Part shown: positions 11,116 to 21,175 of the stretch, piece by piece | How positions within the stretch are numbered: the first letter of the stretch is position 1 | Layout of the letters: every line of letters starts with the position of its first letter | Source of the DNA: Thinopyrum elongatum | Lineage: Eukaryota; Streptophyta; Magnoliopsida; Poales; Poaceae | DNA length: 64,000 nucleotides | Direction: 5' to 3' | Assembly (NCBI GenBank): GCA_011799875.1 | Contig: CM022298.1 | Location: 493,747,180-493,811,179, forward strand | Notes under the pieces: generated by a model | Seen by the model: the letters and a program-made list of their open reading frames with translations, nothing else | Told to the model about the DNA's origin: nothing | The model's database searches: none | Translations under genes and position numbers: made by a program

Positions 11116-11678
11116 AGGCAACCCAACCGGCTAGCTACATCTCGCACGGGGGTTTGACCGGTTTCAGTAAGCAGCAATTGCGGTCGATCGGGTTCAGTTA
11201 GCAGCGAAAGAGTCAGTCGGGTTTAGTTCAGCGAAGGGATCGATCGATCGGCTTCCGTACGTAGCAGTGCGATCGCTCGGGTTCAATAAGCGAACGCCTC
11301 TCGCTCGGGTTCAGTTATAGCGACACAGATCGCACCACGCACGCGTACGAGAGAGAAACGCGCAAACCACACCGCAATGCTCAGCCCCGACCACCCCACC
11401 ATAACCGGGAACTCCGCGAAAATTTTCTCGCCCTCACTCCTACCACATTTTTTATTTCATGGACGGCCCAAAGAATGTCATGCAGGTGCGTCCTCGGCCC
11501 GCCCAGGACGAAAAGCCCATTTTCTGTCATGATTTTTTGTCATAGAAGTAGGAGCGCACCACATATATGATGAAACATGTTTTTGTCACAATCATCATCA
11601 TAGAAGTGTCATAACCATGACAGGTTTTTTCCTTCGTTTGGGCCATAATGTCACGGATGTGTCTCTTTTTCTGTAGTG

Positions 11679-11877
11679 ATTGGGTGTGTTGGGGACACAA
11701 GAGATTTCTTGTGTTTGATTGCAGGGTTGTTTGAGAGATACCATCTTCATCCTACGCCTACCATGGATTGATAAACCTTAGGTCATCCACTTGAGGGAAG
11801 TTTGCTACTGTCCTACAAAACTCTACGCTTGGAGGCCCAACAGAGTCTACAAGAAGAAAGTTGCGTCGTAGACATGA
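11679..11877 (+). repeat. Element A 5' LTR, last ~200 bp
   Basis: Bases 11679-11738 (ATTGGGTGTGTTGGGGACAC...) repeat 24124-24186 almost exactly, which identifies them as LTR. The LTR end is placed at 11877, just before the primer-binding site. There the terminal bases read CATGA instead of the CA expected, probably a point mutation. The left part is displaced by the CACTA insertion. Confidence 0.7.
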
Positions 11878-11887
11878 AGTTCTTTTC

Positions 11888-11906
11888 TAGCGTCATTGCC
11901 GGGGAG
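11888..11906 (+). other. Primer-binding site of element A, mutated
   Basis: Reads TAGCGTCATTGCCGGGGAG. Element B has TGGCGCCGTTGCCGGGGAG in the same place, so this copy carries several substitutions and is probably a poor primer site. Confidence 0.6.
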
Positions 11907-12002
11907 GTGAGTGCTTGAAGGTATATCTTTAGATCTTGCAATCGAATCTTTTAATTTCTTGTTTTTCACTAGTTTGGTTTTACAAAATAAAACTACAAAA
12001 AT

Positions 12003-12632
12003 ATGGAATTGAGGTTGCCTCAAATGCTTCATCTTTATAATGTCTTTCTTGAAAATGATGGATCGGAAAATTGTGCCAAAGTGTTAGAAGAAGAATTCAT
12101 TAAAATGTATTGCATAAAATCTTGGAATGATAAGCACGATTGCAATGTTGTTAGTATGCTTTCTATGAATACCCATGATGCTAATGATATGCAAATCCAT
12201 ATGCTTGGGGATGCTATGCTTAATGAAGATGACCTTTTTAGTCCCCCTACTCTTAATGATCAAATTTGTTATGATGATTGCATGCCTCCTATTTATGATG
12301 ATTGCAATATTTATGAAAGTGGGTTTGGAAGACTGTCGGGATTAGATAATAAGTATCCCACTATTTTGGAGGGTGTTGAATCATATTATAATAATAAAAG
12401 TGGATTTGGAGAGGTCATGACTTTATTTGGTAATGATTCCACTATTCCGGAAGAGGTTTCAAGTGGTTATGATGATTATTGTGATGATACATATGTTATA
12501 AAAAGTAGTGATCATTATTATTATAAAACTTGTCATAATTATGAATACCCTCTTACTGAACATTACTGTTTTAATGTGGAAACCATTTATAGTATTCGAG
12601 TTTCATATGATACTCCCACTCCTATTAATTAG
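12003..12632 (+). pseudogene. Element A reading frame, N-terminal part (function unknown)
   Basis: It starts with ATG at 12003 and runs 209 codons, rich in Asp, Glu, Asn and Tyr, with no zinc knuckle or catalytic motif. I do not recognise a function. The TAG at 12630 is followed in the same frame by ~30 further open codons up to the insertion site of element B at 12722. Beyond B, the frame picks up at 19463-19717. It was therefore once one longer protein, broken by one nonsense codon and one insertion. Related frames occur in other pol-less elements of this group. The protein may be gag-like or have a packaging role, but nothing in the sequence proves it. Confidence 0.5.
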
Positions 12633-12722
12633 AAGAAATTTGCTTACGTGGAGAGTAATAAATTTTCTATGCTTGTGGATCATGAAAAAAATGCTTTATG
12701 TGATAATTATATTGTTGAACTC

Positions 12723-14312
12723 TGATACGTCTCCAATGTATCTATAATTTTTTATTGTTCCATGCTGTTATATTATCATTCTTGGATGTTTTACAATCAT
12801 TTTATAGCAACTTTATATCATTTTTTGGGACTAACCTATTGACATAGTGCCCAGTGCCAGTTGATGTTTTTTGCTTGTTTTTTACTTCGCAGGAAATCAA
12901 TACCAAACGCATCAAAACTTTGTGGTGATTTTTTCTGGACCAGAAGACACAAGTTGGGCCAAGAAAGTACCTGAGGGGGGCTCCGAGGGGAGCACAACCC
13001 ACCAGGGCGCGCCTGGGGGCCCAGGCGCGCCCAGGTGGGTTGTGCCCACCTCGGCCGCCTCCCACACCGCCTCTTTGCTCTATAAATACCCCAATATTCC
13101 AGAAACCCTAGGGGAGTCGACGAAAATCAATTCCAGGCGCCGCAAGTTCCAGAAACCATAGATCCAATCTAGACACCATCACGGAGGGGTTCATCATCCT
13201 CATTGGTGCCTCTCCGATGATGCGTGAGTAGTTCATTGTAGACCTACGGGTCCATAGGTAGTAGCTAGATGGCTTCCTCTCTCTCTTTTGATTCTCAATA
13301 CAATGGTCTCTTGGAGATCTATTTGATGTAACTCTTTTTGCGGTGTGTTTGTTGGGATCCGATGAACTTTGAGTTTATGATCAGATCTATGGTTTTATCC
13401 ATGAAAGTTATTTGAGTCTTTTGATCTCTTATATGCATGATTACTTATAGTCTCGTATTTCTTCTTCGAATGTTTGGTTTAGTTAGGCCAACTAGATCGA
13501 TTTTTCTTGCCATGGGAAGAGGTGCTTTGTGATGGGTTCGATCTTACGGTGCTTGATCCCAGTGACAGAAGGGGAACCGACACGTATGTATCATTGCTAT
13601 TAAGGATAACAAGATGGGGTCTATTTCTACATAAATAGATCTTGTCTACATCATGTCATCGTTCTTATTGCATTACTCCATTTCTCCATGAACTTAATAC
13701 ACTCGATGCATGCTGGATAGCGGTCGATGTGTGGAGTAATAGTAGTAGATGCAGGCAGGAGTCAGTCTACTAATCTTGGACGTGATGCTATATAATGATC
13801 ATTGCCTGGATATCGTCATAATTATTTGAAGTTCTATCAATTGCCCAACAGTAATTTGTTTACCCACTGTATACTATTTTTCTTGACAGAAGCCACTAGT
13901 GAAATCTATGGCCCCCGGGTCTATTTTCTCATCATATATTTTCAGATCTATTTTGCTATTTGCCTTTTTATTTATTTGCCACTTTTATTTTCAGACCTAT
14001 ATTTCTAAAAACCCAAAAATATTATGCTGCACTTTATTTTATTCGCGATCTATTTATCCAATCTACTACAATTTATCTTCCGTCAACTTGCCAATTTCTG
14101 GCGCCGTTACCCGAAAGGGATTGACAACCCCTTTAACACGTCGGGTTGCAAGTATTTGTTATTTGTGTGCAGGTGTTGTTTACGTAGTGTTGCTTGGTTC
14201 TCCTACTGGTTCGATAACCTTGGTCTCATCACTGAGGGAAATACCTACCGTTGTTGTGCTGCATCATCCCTTCCTCTTTGGGGAAATACCGACGTAGTTC
14301 AAGCAAATATCA
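12723..14312 (+). repeat. Element B 5' LTR (1590 bp)
   Basis: TG...CA ends; promoter-like CTCTATAAATACCCC at about 13078-13092, with transcript start expected just after. It lacks the 24-bp duplication and a ~9-bp stretch (GGAGTCCAA region) that are present in the 3' copy, which together account for most of the 34-bp length difference. Confidence 0.9.
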
Positions 14313-14324
14313 AAAAGGAATTTC

Positions 14325-14343
14325 TGGCGCCGTTGCCGGGGAG
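14325..14343 (+). other. Primer-binding site of element B
   Basis: TGGCGCCGTTGCCGGGGAG, 12 bp from the LTR end. This primer-site sequence is common in cereal gypsy elements; the tRNA is not assigned here. Confidence 0.8.
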
Positions 14344-14535
14344 ACATCATCAACATCTACCAGGTTCCTAATCACAAATCTCATCTCCATGCAATTCACA
14401 TTATTTGCCATTTGCCTCTCGTTTTCCTCTCCCCCACTTCCCAAAAATTTGTCGTTTTATTCGCCCTCTTTTTCGTTCGCCGTTTTCTCGTCAGATCTGT
14501 TTTGTGTGCAATCTTGTTGATCAATTTTTGTCGTT

Positions 14536-15108
14536 ATGGATAGTTCTTCCTCTATCGCGTGCACCCCCGAGAACGAGGTTCTTAACTTTAAACAAAGGGG
14601 AGGGGAGAATTTAAAAGATGCTTGGTATAGGATTTGCAATGCTCATAATAGATCTATCTGTAAGCAATCTACCGTTGTTCTTCTTTGCTGTTTTTATGTG
14701 GGCATCACCACTTGGTATAGATTCGTCCTTGATACGATTACCGGTGGAAATTTATTGATGTGTCCCTCTCTTGATGCTTTTAATGCTATAGGAAATTTAG
14801 TGGGTTCACCGCCTCTTATAATTAACGATACAACTTTGACTCTTGAGCACGTTATGGAAAGACTGGATGCTATCGAAAAGAAAATGCTTACCGAAGAACA
14901 CTTTGAAAACTTGGATAAAAAGATGCATAATTTTGCTACTAAATTTGGGTCAAAAACAGGGGAAGTTTTTAAGTTTTTAAAAGAAAAGGGAACCATAATT
15001 CACGAAAGAATTGAAGAAAGCCCTTCTCGGATCGATAAGTTGGAAGAATTTTTTAGCAATTTAAGCACGGCCTTTGCTTCTGCTAAAACTATTGAAAAAA
15101 ACCCGTAA
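14536..15108 (+). CDS. Element B gag-like protein, 190 aa
   Basis: ATG at 14536. Residues ~17-35 (NFKQRGGENLKDAWYRI) match the F-x-Q-x-x-G-E-x-L-x-x-A-W-x-R pattern of plant retrotransposon gag domains. Residues ~105-185 are Lys/Glu-rich helix, probably coiled coil (repeated ERLDAIEKKM, HFENLDKKM). The length is short for a full gag; no zinc knuckle or protease follows, and the frame ends at TAA. It looks like a trimmed capsid protein, the only protein of this non-autonomous element. It may be translated, but nothing here shows expression. Confidence 0.6.
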   Translation: MDSSSSIACTPENEVLNFKQRGGENLKDAWYRICNAHNRSICKQSTVVLLCCFYVGITTWYRFVLDTITGGNLLMCPSLDAFNAIGNLVGSPPLIINDTTLTLEHVMERLDAIEKKMLTEEHFENLDKKMHNFATKFGSKTGEVFKFLKEKGTIIHERIEESPSRIDKLEEFFSNLSTAFASAKTIEKNP

Positions 15109-16009
15109 AAATAGGCAAGATTTCTCAAGCCACGAAAAACAAGGGTGCAACTTCTAATAGTAACAAAGAAGATCTTAAGATGATTAGTATTCACCCGGAT
15201 TTTGTTGAAGTTATAAGAGACCCTACGTACAAGAATGAATTCTTCAAACTTGCTCCTAGGAGTATTGTTATTAAAAATTTGTATGCTAAATCTTTGAAGA
15301 ATTCCAAGTGTTTGATTTAGGAATTGGAAACTAAAGATGACAACACTTAGATCTTTGCATTATGCCTAGCTAAGGGCGTAAAACGATAGCGCTTGTTGGG
15401 AGGCAACCCAATGAATAAAATTTATTTTCGTCTTTTTCTTTATGTTCTTGAGTGTTTGCACAATTATTCTACTATTATGATTGTGTTTTTTGTGTTTTAA
15501 TTAGTGTTTGTGCCAAGTAAATCCTTTAGGATAGCTTTGGTGATAGTTGATTTGATCTTGTTGGAAAACAGAAACTTTTTCGTCCAGTAAAATAATTTTA
15601 CAAATTCATGGAAGCGACGAAAAATTCTGAATTTTTTACACAAGATTGATTTACAAATTTCCTCTGTTGTCCTAATTTTTCAGAATTTTTAGAGTTACAT
15701 AAGTATGAGAAAAATTCTAATCTTTACAGACTGTTCTGTTTTTGACAGATTCTATTTTCTTTGCGTTGTGTGCTTATTTTGATGAATCTATGGTTTGCAT
15801 TGAAGGGTATGAGCCATGGTAAAGTTATAATATAGTAAATATAATGCAATAAAAAAATTTGAAAGGTTTTTTCTACAGTACTTAAAGTAAAGATTGGTTT
15901 TCTTATACTAACGGATCTCACGAAGGTTTTGTTGAGTTTTGTGTGATTGAAATTTTCAAGTTTTGGGTGAGATTACGATGGAGGAAGGAATAAGGAGTAA
16001 GAAGAGACT

Positions 16010-16097
16010 AAGCTTGGGGATGCCCCATGGCACCCCAGTACATTATCCAAAGAGAAGCAAGCAACTAAGCTTGGGGATGCCCGAGTGGCATCCCATC
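16010..16097 (+). repeat. Paired AAGCTTGGGGATGCC hairpins in element B
   Basis: Two copies start at 16010 and 16067, exactly 57 bp apart. The second folds GGGATGCC with GGCATCCC (8-bp stem, loop CGAGT); the first is an imperfect version. The same pair at the same spacing appears twice in element A. Confidence 0.8.
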
Positions 16098-16269
16098 ATT
16101 CTTCTAACGACCATCGGTATTTTACTTGGAGCTATATTTTTATTCTTCACATATCATGAGTTTTGCTTGGAGCGTCTTGTATGATATGAGTCTTTGCCTG
16201 CTTTGCTTTTTATTTTTAGTCATGAATCCTTGCTGGACACACCTATTTGAGACAGCCAAAATTATGCTA

Positions 16270-16515
16270 TGACTTGTTAGAATTGCTCTCTATGCTTCAC
16301 TTAAATCTTTATGGGCTATGGAATTGCTCTAGTGCTTCACTTATATCTTTTTGAGCACGGTGTGCTTTAGTATTTTTGAAGAAATGCTCTCATGCTTCAC
16401 TTAGATTTATTTGAGAGTTAGTAAATTTTTAGAAATTCTCTCTTGCTTCACTTAAATTATTTTGAGAGAAGAAAATTTTATGCTCATGTTCTTCACTTAG
16501 ATTTGTTTGAGCTAT
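16270..16515 (+). repeat. Minisatellite around TGCTTCACTTA in element B
   Basis: About five units of 40-60 bp contain (A/G)TGCTTCACTTA(A/T)AT followed by TTTGAG text, near 16290, 16333, 16393, 16444 and 16489. Two related units occur in element A at about 21366-21425. Confidence 0.65.
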
Positions 16516-17818
16516 CAAAAGCAACAAATGAAATTAGTCCCAAAGTGATAGATATTCAAGAGGGATATAATAAAAAACTTTCATGAAGATCATTGGACAA
16601 AATAAACTTGATTCCTTGTAATAGTTTTGCGATATGTTGATATAATATGTGAGTCATGTTGATGAGTAATTATGCTTTAGTAAGAATATTGGTGTTAAGG
16701 TTTGTGATTCCCTATGCAAGCACGAAAGTCAATAGTTATGCAATGAAATTACACCCTACTTGTGGTGCATTATTCGGTGTTAGTTATGCTTAATGCTCGC
16801 TTATGAGATTTTTCGTTTCTTGGTTGGATGCTTCTCAATCTTTTGCTAGACTTCATTTGCACTAAGTATGATCACTACTTGTGCATCCAAAATCCTTAAA
16901 CCAGTTTTGCCATATGAGTCCACTATACCTACCTATATGCGGTATTTCCGTGCCATTCTAAGCAAATTTGTATGTGCCATCTCTAATTTCAAAATAAATT
17001 TCTCTTTTGTGTGCTCGTACCGCTCATGAAATGATAGGGGGTGGCTGATATTTTTCCATGCTAGATGTGTTATTCTCAAGATGAGTGTTTATTCACTTGT
17101 CATTGCACAAGAGTACGGCAAAGGTATTAGGGATGCCTAGTCCCAAAATGAAAAATGAATTTACTTTATGTTGTCAAATAATAAATTCCTTGGAAAGTGT
17201 CGGTATGGACGGCACCCGTGGATTTGGTTAGCCGTGGAATGTGAAAGTATGGTGGAAAAAGGAATAAACTTTATTTTCCGTTTGGGAACCGCCTATGATA
17301 TATCTAGCATGGAAAGTATTGGGAACTACTCGATCGTTTTCGTTGACAGGAAAAGCATGCCACCAAAAATGTTTTATCTCCACTTTTTTCGCTTTGAGCT
17401 CTGGCACCTCTACAAATCCCTACTTCCCTCTGCGAAGGGCCTTTCTTTTACTTTATGCAATTTTTATTTTATTTTGAGTCTCCATCTTCTCTTATAAAGA
17501 ACCAACTAAGGGGCACTATGATCGTACTTGAGCATTGGGTGTAGCTAATATGCGAGTGTGTTTCATGAATGGATCAATGATTGAGCATAATGGGCTAGGG
17601 ATAACTTGCTTTAGTGTTGATATTTTGAAAGACATGATTGCTTGATGATATGCTTCAGTATTGAAATCTTCATGTCAAAACTAGACTATTGCTTTGAATC
17701 ATATAAAAGTCCAAATGTCCATGCTACAAAGAAAAGAATATGTGATGAACATGTTAGGCAGCATTCCACATCAAAAATTCAGTTTTTATCATTTACCTAC
17801 TCGAGGACGAGCAGGAAT

Positions 17819-17833
17819 TAAGCTTGGGGATGC
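17819..17833 (+). other. Polypurine tract of element B
   Basis: TAAGCTTGGGGATGC immediately before the 3' LTR start at 17834. The purine core is GGGGA; the whole block equals the first half of the internal hairpin motif. Confidence 0.6.
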
Positions 17834-19457
17834 TGATACGTCTCCAATGTATCTATAATTTTTTATTGTTCCATGCTGTTATATTATCATTCTTGGATGT
17901 TTTACAATCATTTTATAGCAACTTTATATCATTTTTTGGGACTAACCTATTGACATAGTGCCCAGTGCCAGTTGTTGTTTTTTGCTTGTTTTTTAATCAC
18001 AGGAAATCAATACCAAACGGAGTCCAAACGCTGCAAAACTTTTTGGTGATTTTTTCTGGACCAGAAGACACAAGTTGGGCCAAGAAAGTACCTGAGAGGG
18101 CTCCGAGGGGAGCACAACCCACCAGGGCGCGCCTGGGGGCCCAGGCGCGCCCAGGTGGGTTGTGCCCACCTCAGCCGCCTCCCGCACCGCCTCTTTGCTC
18201 TATAAATACCCCAATATTCCAGAAACCCTAGGGGAGTCGATGAAAATCAATTCCAGCCACCGCAAGTTCCAGAAACCACAGATCCAATCTAGACACCATC
18301 ACGGAGGGGTTCATCATCCTCATTGGTGCCTCTCCGATGATGCGTGAGTAGTTCATTGTAGACCTATGGATCCATAGGTAGTAGCTAGATGGCTTCCTCT
18401 CTCTCTTTTGATTCTCAATACAATGGTCTCTTGGAGATCTATTTGATGTAACTCTTTTTGCGGTGTGTTTGTTGGGATCCGATGAACTTTGAGTTTATGA
18501 TCAGATCTACATTTTTATCCATGAAAGTTATTTGAGTATTTTGATCTCTTATATTCATGATTACTTATAGTCTCATATTTCTTCTTCGAATCTTTGGTTT
18601 AGTTAGGCCAACTAGATCAATTTTTCTTGCCATGGGAAGAGGTGCTTTGTGATGGGTTCGATCTTATGGTGCTTGATCCCAGTGACAGAAGGGGAACCGA
18701 CACGTATGTATCATTGCTATTAAGGATAACAAGATGGGGTCTATTTCTACATAAATAGATCTTGTCTACATCATGTCATCGTTCTTATTGCTTTACTCCG
18801 TGTCTCCATGAACTTAATTCACTAGATGTCCATGAACTTAATTCACTAGATGCATGCTGGATAGCGGTCGATGTGTGGAGTAATAGTAGTAGATGCAGGC
18901 AGGAGTCGGTCTACTAATCTTGGATGTGATGCCTATATAATGATCATTGCCTGGATATCATCATAATTATTTAAAGTTCTATCAATTGCCCAACAGTAAT
19001 TTGTTTACCCACCATATGCTATTTTTCTCGAGAGAAGCCACTAGTGAAATCTACGGCCCCCGGGTCTATTTTCTCATCATATATTTTCAGATCTATTTTG
19101 CTATTTGCCTTTTTATTTACTTGCCACTTTTATTTTTAGATCTATATTTCTAAAAACCCAAAAATATTTTGCTGCACTTTATTTTATTCGCAATCCATTT
19201 ATCCAATCTACTACAATTTATCTCTCGTCAACTTGCCAATTTCTGGCGCCGTTACCCGGAAGGGATTGACAATCCCTTTAACATGTCGGGTTGCAAGTAT
19301 TTGTTCTTTGTGTGCAGGTGTTGTTTATGTAGTGTTGCTTGGTTCTCCTACTGGTTCGATAACCTTGGTCTCATCACTGAGGGAAATACCTACCGTTGTT
19401 GTGCTGCATCATCCCTTCCTCTTTGGCGAAATACCGACGTAGTTCAAGCAAACATCA
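17834..19457 (+). repeat. Element B 3' LTR (1624 bp)
   Basis: It matches 12723-14312 with scattered substitutions. It has a perfect 24-bp tandem duplication (18805-18828 and 18829-18852) that is single in the 5' LTR. It ends at 19457, followed by the TSD AACTC. Confidence 0.9.
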
Positions 19458-19462
19458 AACTC

Positions 19463-19717
19463 CTTCATGATGCTACTGAAAATTATTATGAGAGGGGAGC
19501 ATATGCTAATTTATATTTCAGTAATATCAAGTTTCCTCTCTATGTGTTGAAAGCATCGAAGTCATGCTTGTTTTGCGTTCCTATGCTAGTTGATTCTTGC
19601 TCCCATAAATTATTTGCTCACAAAATCCCTATGCATAGGAAGTGGGTTAGGCTTAAATGTGCTAGTCATATGTTTCATTATGCTCCCGTTATGTTTCAAT
19701 CCTTTACTTCTATGTGA
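19463..19717 (+). pseudogene. Element A reading frame, C-terminal part
   Basis: The frame continues the protein interrupted at 12722 and ends at TGA (19715-19717). It is about 84 codons with the text HDATENYYERGAY and a Cys/His-containing stretch (CLFCVP, CSHKLFAHK), but with no recognised domain. The C-C-C-H spacing is irregular, so a zinc-binding role is not claimed. A CTTGTTGGG...CAACCCAA element follows at about 19768, as in element B at 15391. Confidence 0.5.
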
Positions 19718-19849
19718 GCATCATTAAAATCATCATGCCTAGCTAAAAAGGCATTAAAGTAAAGTGCTTGTTGGGGGGACAACCCAATATTTACCCCTAC
19801 TGTTTTTGTGTGTTCACATGATTAATCTGTTGTAGTAATCATGTTTTAT

Positions 19850-21175
19850 AGATTTTGTTTCAATAAAGTGCCAAGTAAAGCCTTTGGGATAGTTTGGATG
19901 ATAGTTGACATGATCCTGTGCAAAAACATAAACTTTTGCGTCCAGTGCAGAAATTCCTATAATTTACTGGAACTTGATTTTGATCTCAAATTCTTACACA
20001 TGATTGATATACAAATTGCCTACGTTTTCCTAATTTTTCAGAATTTTTAGAGTTGCAAAAGTATGGTGTTTGTTCAGATCATTACAGATTGTTCTGTTTT
20101 TGACATATTCTGTTTGCAATGCATAGTTTGCTTGTTTTATAGTTTCTATGGCTTATATTGGTCAATATAAATTGTGGAAATGACAAAGTACAGTAGGAAT
20201 TATGTGACTACAATTATGAATCTTGTCTTGACAGTACCCAAGTGAATATTTGTTTTATTATACTAACGCATCTCACGAAGTTTCTTTAAGTTTTGTGTGA
20301 TTGAAGTTTTCAAGTTTTGGGTAAGATATCAATATGAGGAGAATAAGGAATGGCAAGACCCAAAGCTTGGGTATGCCCAAGGCACCCGAATGTAATATTC
20401 AAGGAATACCCAAGCAACTAAGCTTGGGGATGCCCCGGAAGGCATCCCCTCTTTCGTCTTCAACATTATCGGTAACCTTACTTGGAGCTATATTTTTATT
20501 CGTCACATGACATGTGTTTTGCTTTGAGCTCATTTTATTTTATTTAGATTTGCTTGCTGTTCTTTAGAATCATGTTTTGTATCTTTTATTTCAATAAAAG
20601 TGTCAAGTATAACCTTCACCATGCTTAGTTTGCACGTTTATGAGTTACTGTTTCAAAACAGAAAGTTTTCCGTTATTGCTTGAATTCTCTAGAAAATTCA
20701 GAATGCGATAAAAGCTTGAAATTTTGAAACAATAAGTTATGAAAAATTTCTACAGTGTGGTAAATTTTCAGAATTTTTTGATTTAAATAATTATGGATTC
20801 TTCTTCATCCTCTACAGGCTCTTCTGTTTAGACAGATTGTTGTTATGTTTGCACATGTTTGCTTGTTTAATGATTCTTTTTTGAGGATAGGGGTATTAAA
20901 TATGCAGAGGCATTTAGTATGAAATTTTTAATTATAATTTTATCAGTTTCTTATAGCATATAATGCTAAGGTTTTGCATTGATCTATACTAACTTATCTC
21001 ACGAGTTCTTGTTGAGTTTTGTGTGGATGAAGTTCTTAAGATTTAGGGAAACCATGACATGAGAGGAATTAAGGAGATACAAGAGCTCAAGCTTGGTGAT
21101 GCCCAAGGCTCCCCAAGATAAGATTCCCAGAAGTCTCAAGCATCTAAGCTTGGGGATGCCCCGGTAGGCATCCCA
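19850..21175 (+). repeat. Tandem ~726-bp 3' module of element A, two degenerate copies
   Basis: The two copies share GCCAAGTA/GTCAAGTA starts, a CAGAATTTTT block, a TGTTCTGTTTTTGACA block, a TATACTAAC(G/T)(C/T)ATCTCACGA block and a terminal hairpin pair. The hairpins start at 20363 and 20420 (copy 1) and at 21089 and 21146 (copy 2): 57 bp within a pair and 726 bp between pairs. Element B has one copy of the module (about 15490-16100). No protein-coding potential is evident. Confidence 0.75.

Larger units (their letters stand above)
8438..11678. mobile_element. CACTA (En/Spm)-derived element, right end
   Basis: The right terminus at 11659-11678 reads, on the minus strand, CACTACAGAAAAAGAGACAC. 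This is a CACTA terminal repeat followed by the usual subterminal text found at Triticeae CACTA ends (11480-11658). Leftward are two tandem-repeat fields (9099-9345 and 9830-9966; 10260-11115), a pattern typical of CACTA subterminal regions. No transposase reading frame is recognisable. The left end is not in the window or was lost at the Angela LTR junction. The part 8438-9098 is assigned only by continuity and a ~740-bp duplication. Confidence 0.7.
12723..19457 (+). mobile_element. Element B: pol-less Sabrina-like LTR retrotransposon, TSD AACTC
   Basis: LTRs at 12723-14312 and 17834-19457 both start TGATACGTCTCC and end in ATCA. The primer-binding site lies 12 bp inside the 5' LTR and the polypurine tract lies directly before the 3' LTR. 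The target duplication AACTC is at 12718-12722 and 19458-19462. Without B the flanks join in frame in element A. The internal region (3.5 kb) has one gag-like frame at 14536-15108; the remaining 2.7 kb is AT-rich, with hairpins and a minisatellite but no pol. It needs enzymes from another element. Confidence 0.92.

Noticed and set aside
16010..16097. CRISPR-like array from the repeated AAGCTTGGGGATGCC units
   Set aside because: Only two units per site, no uniform spacers and a plant retroelement context.
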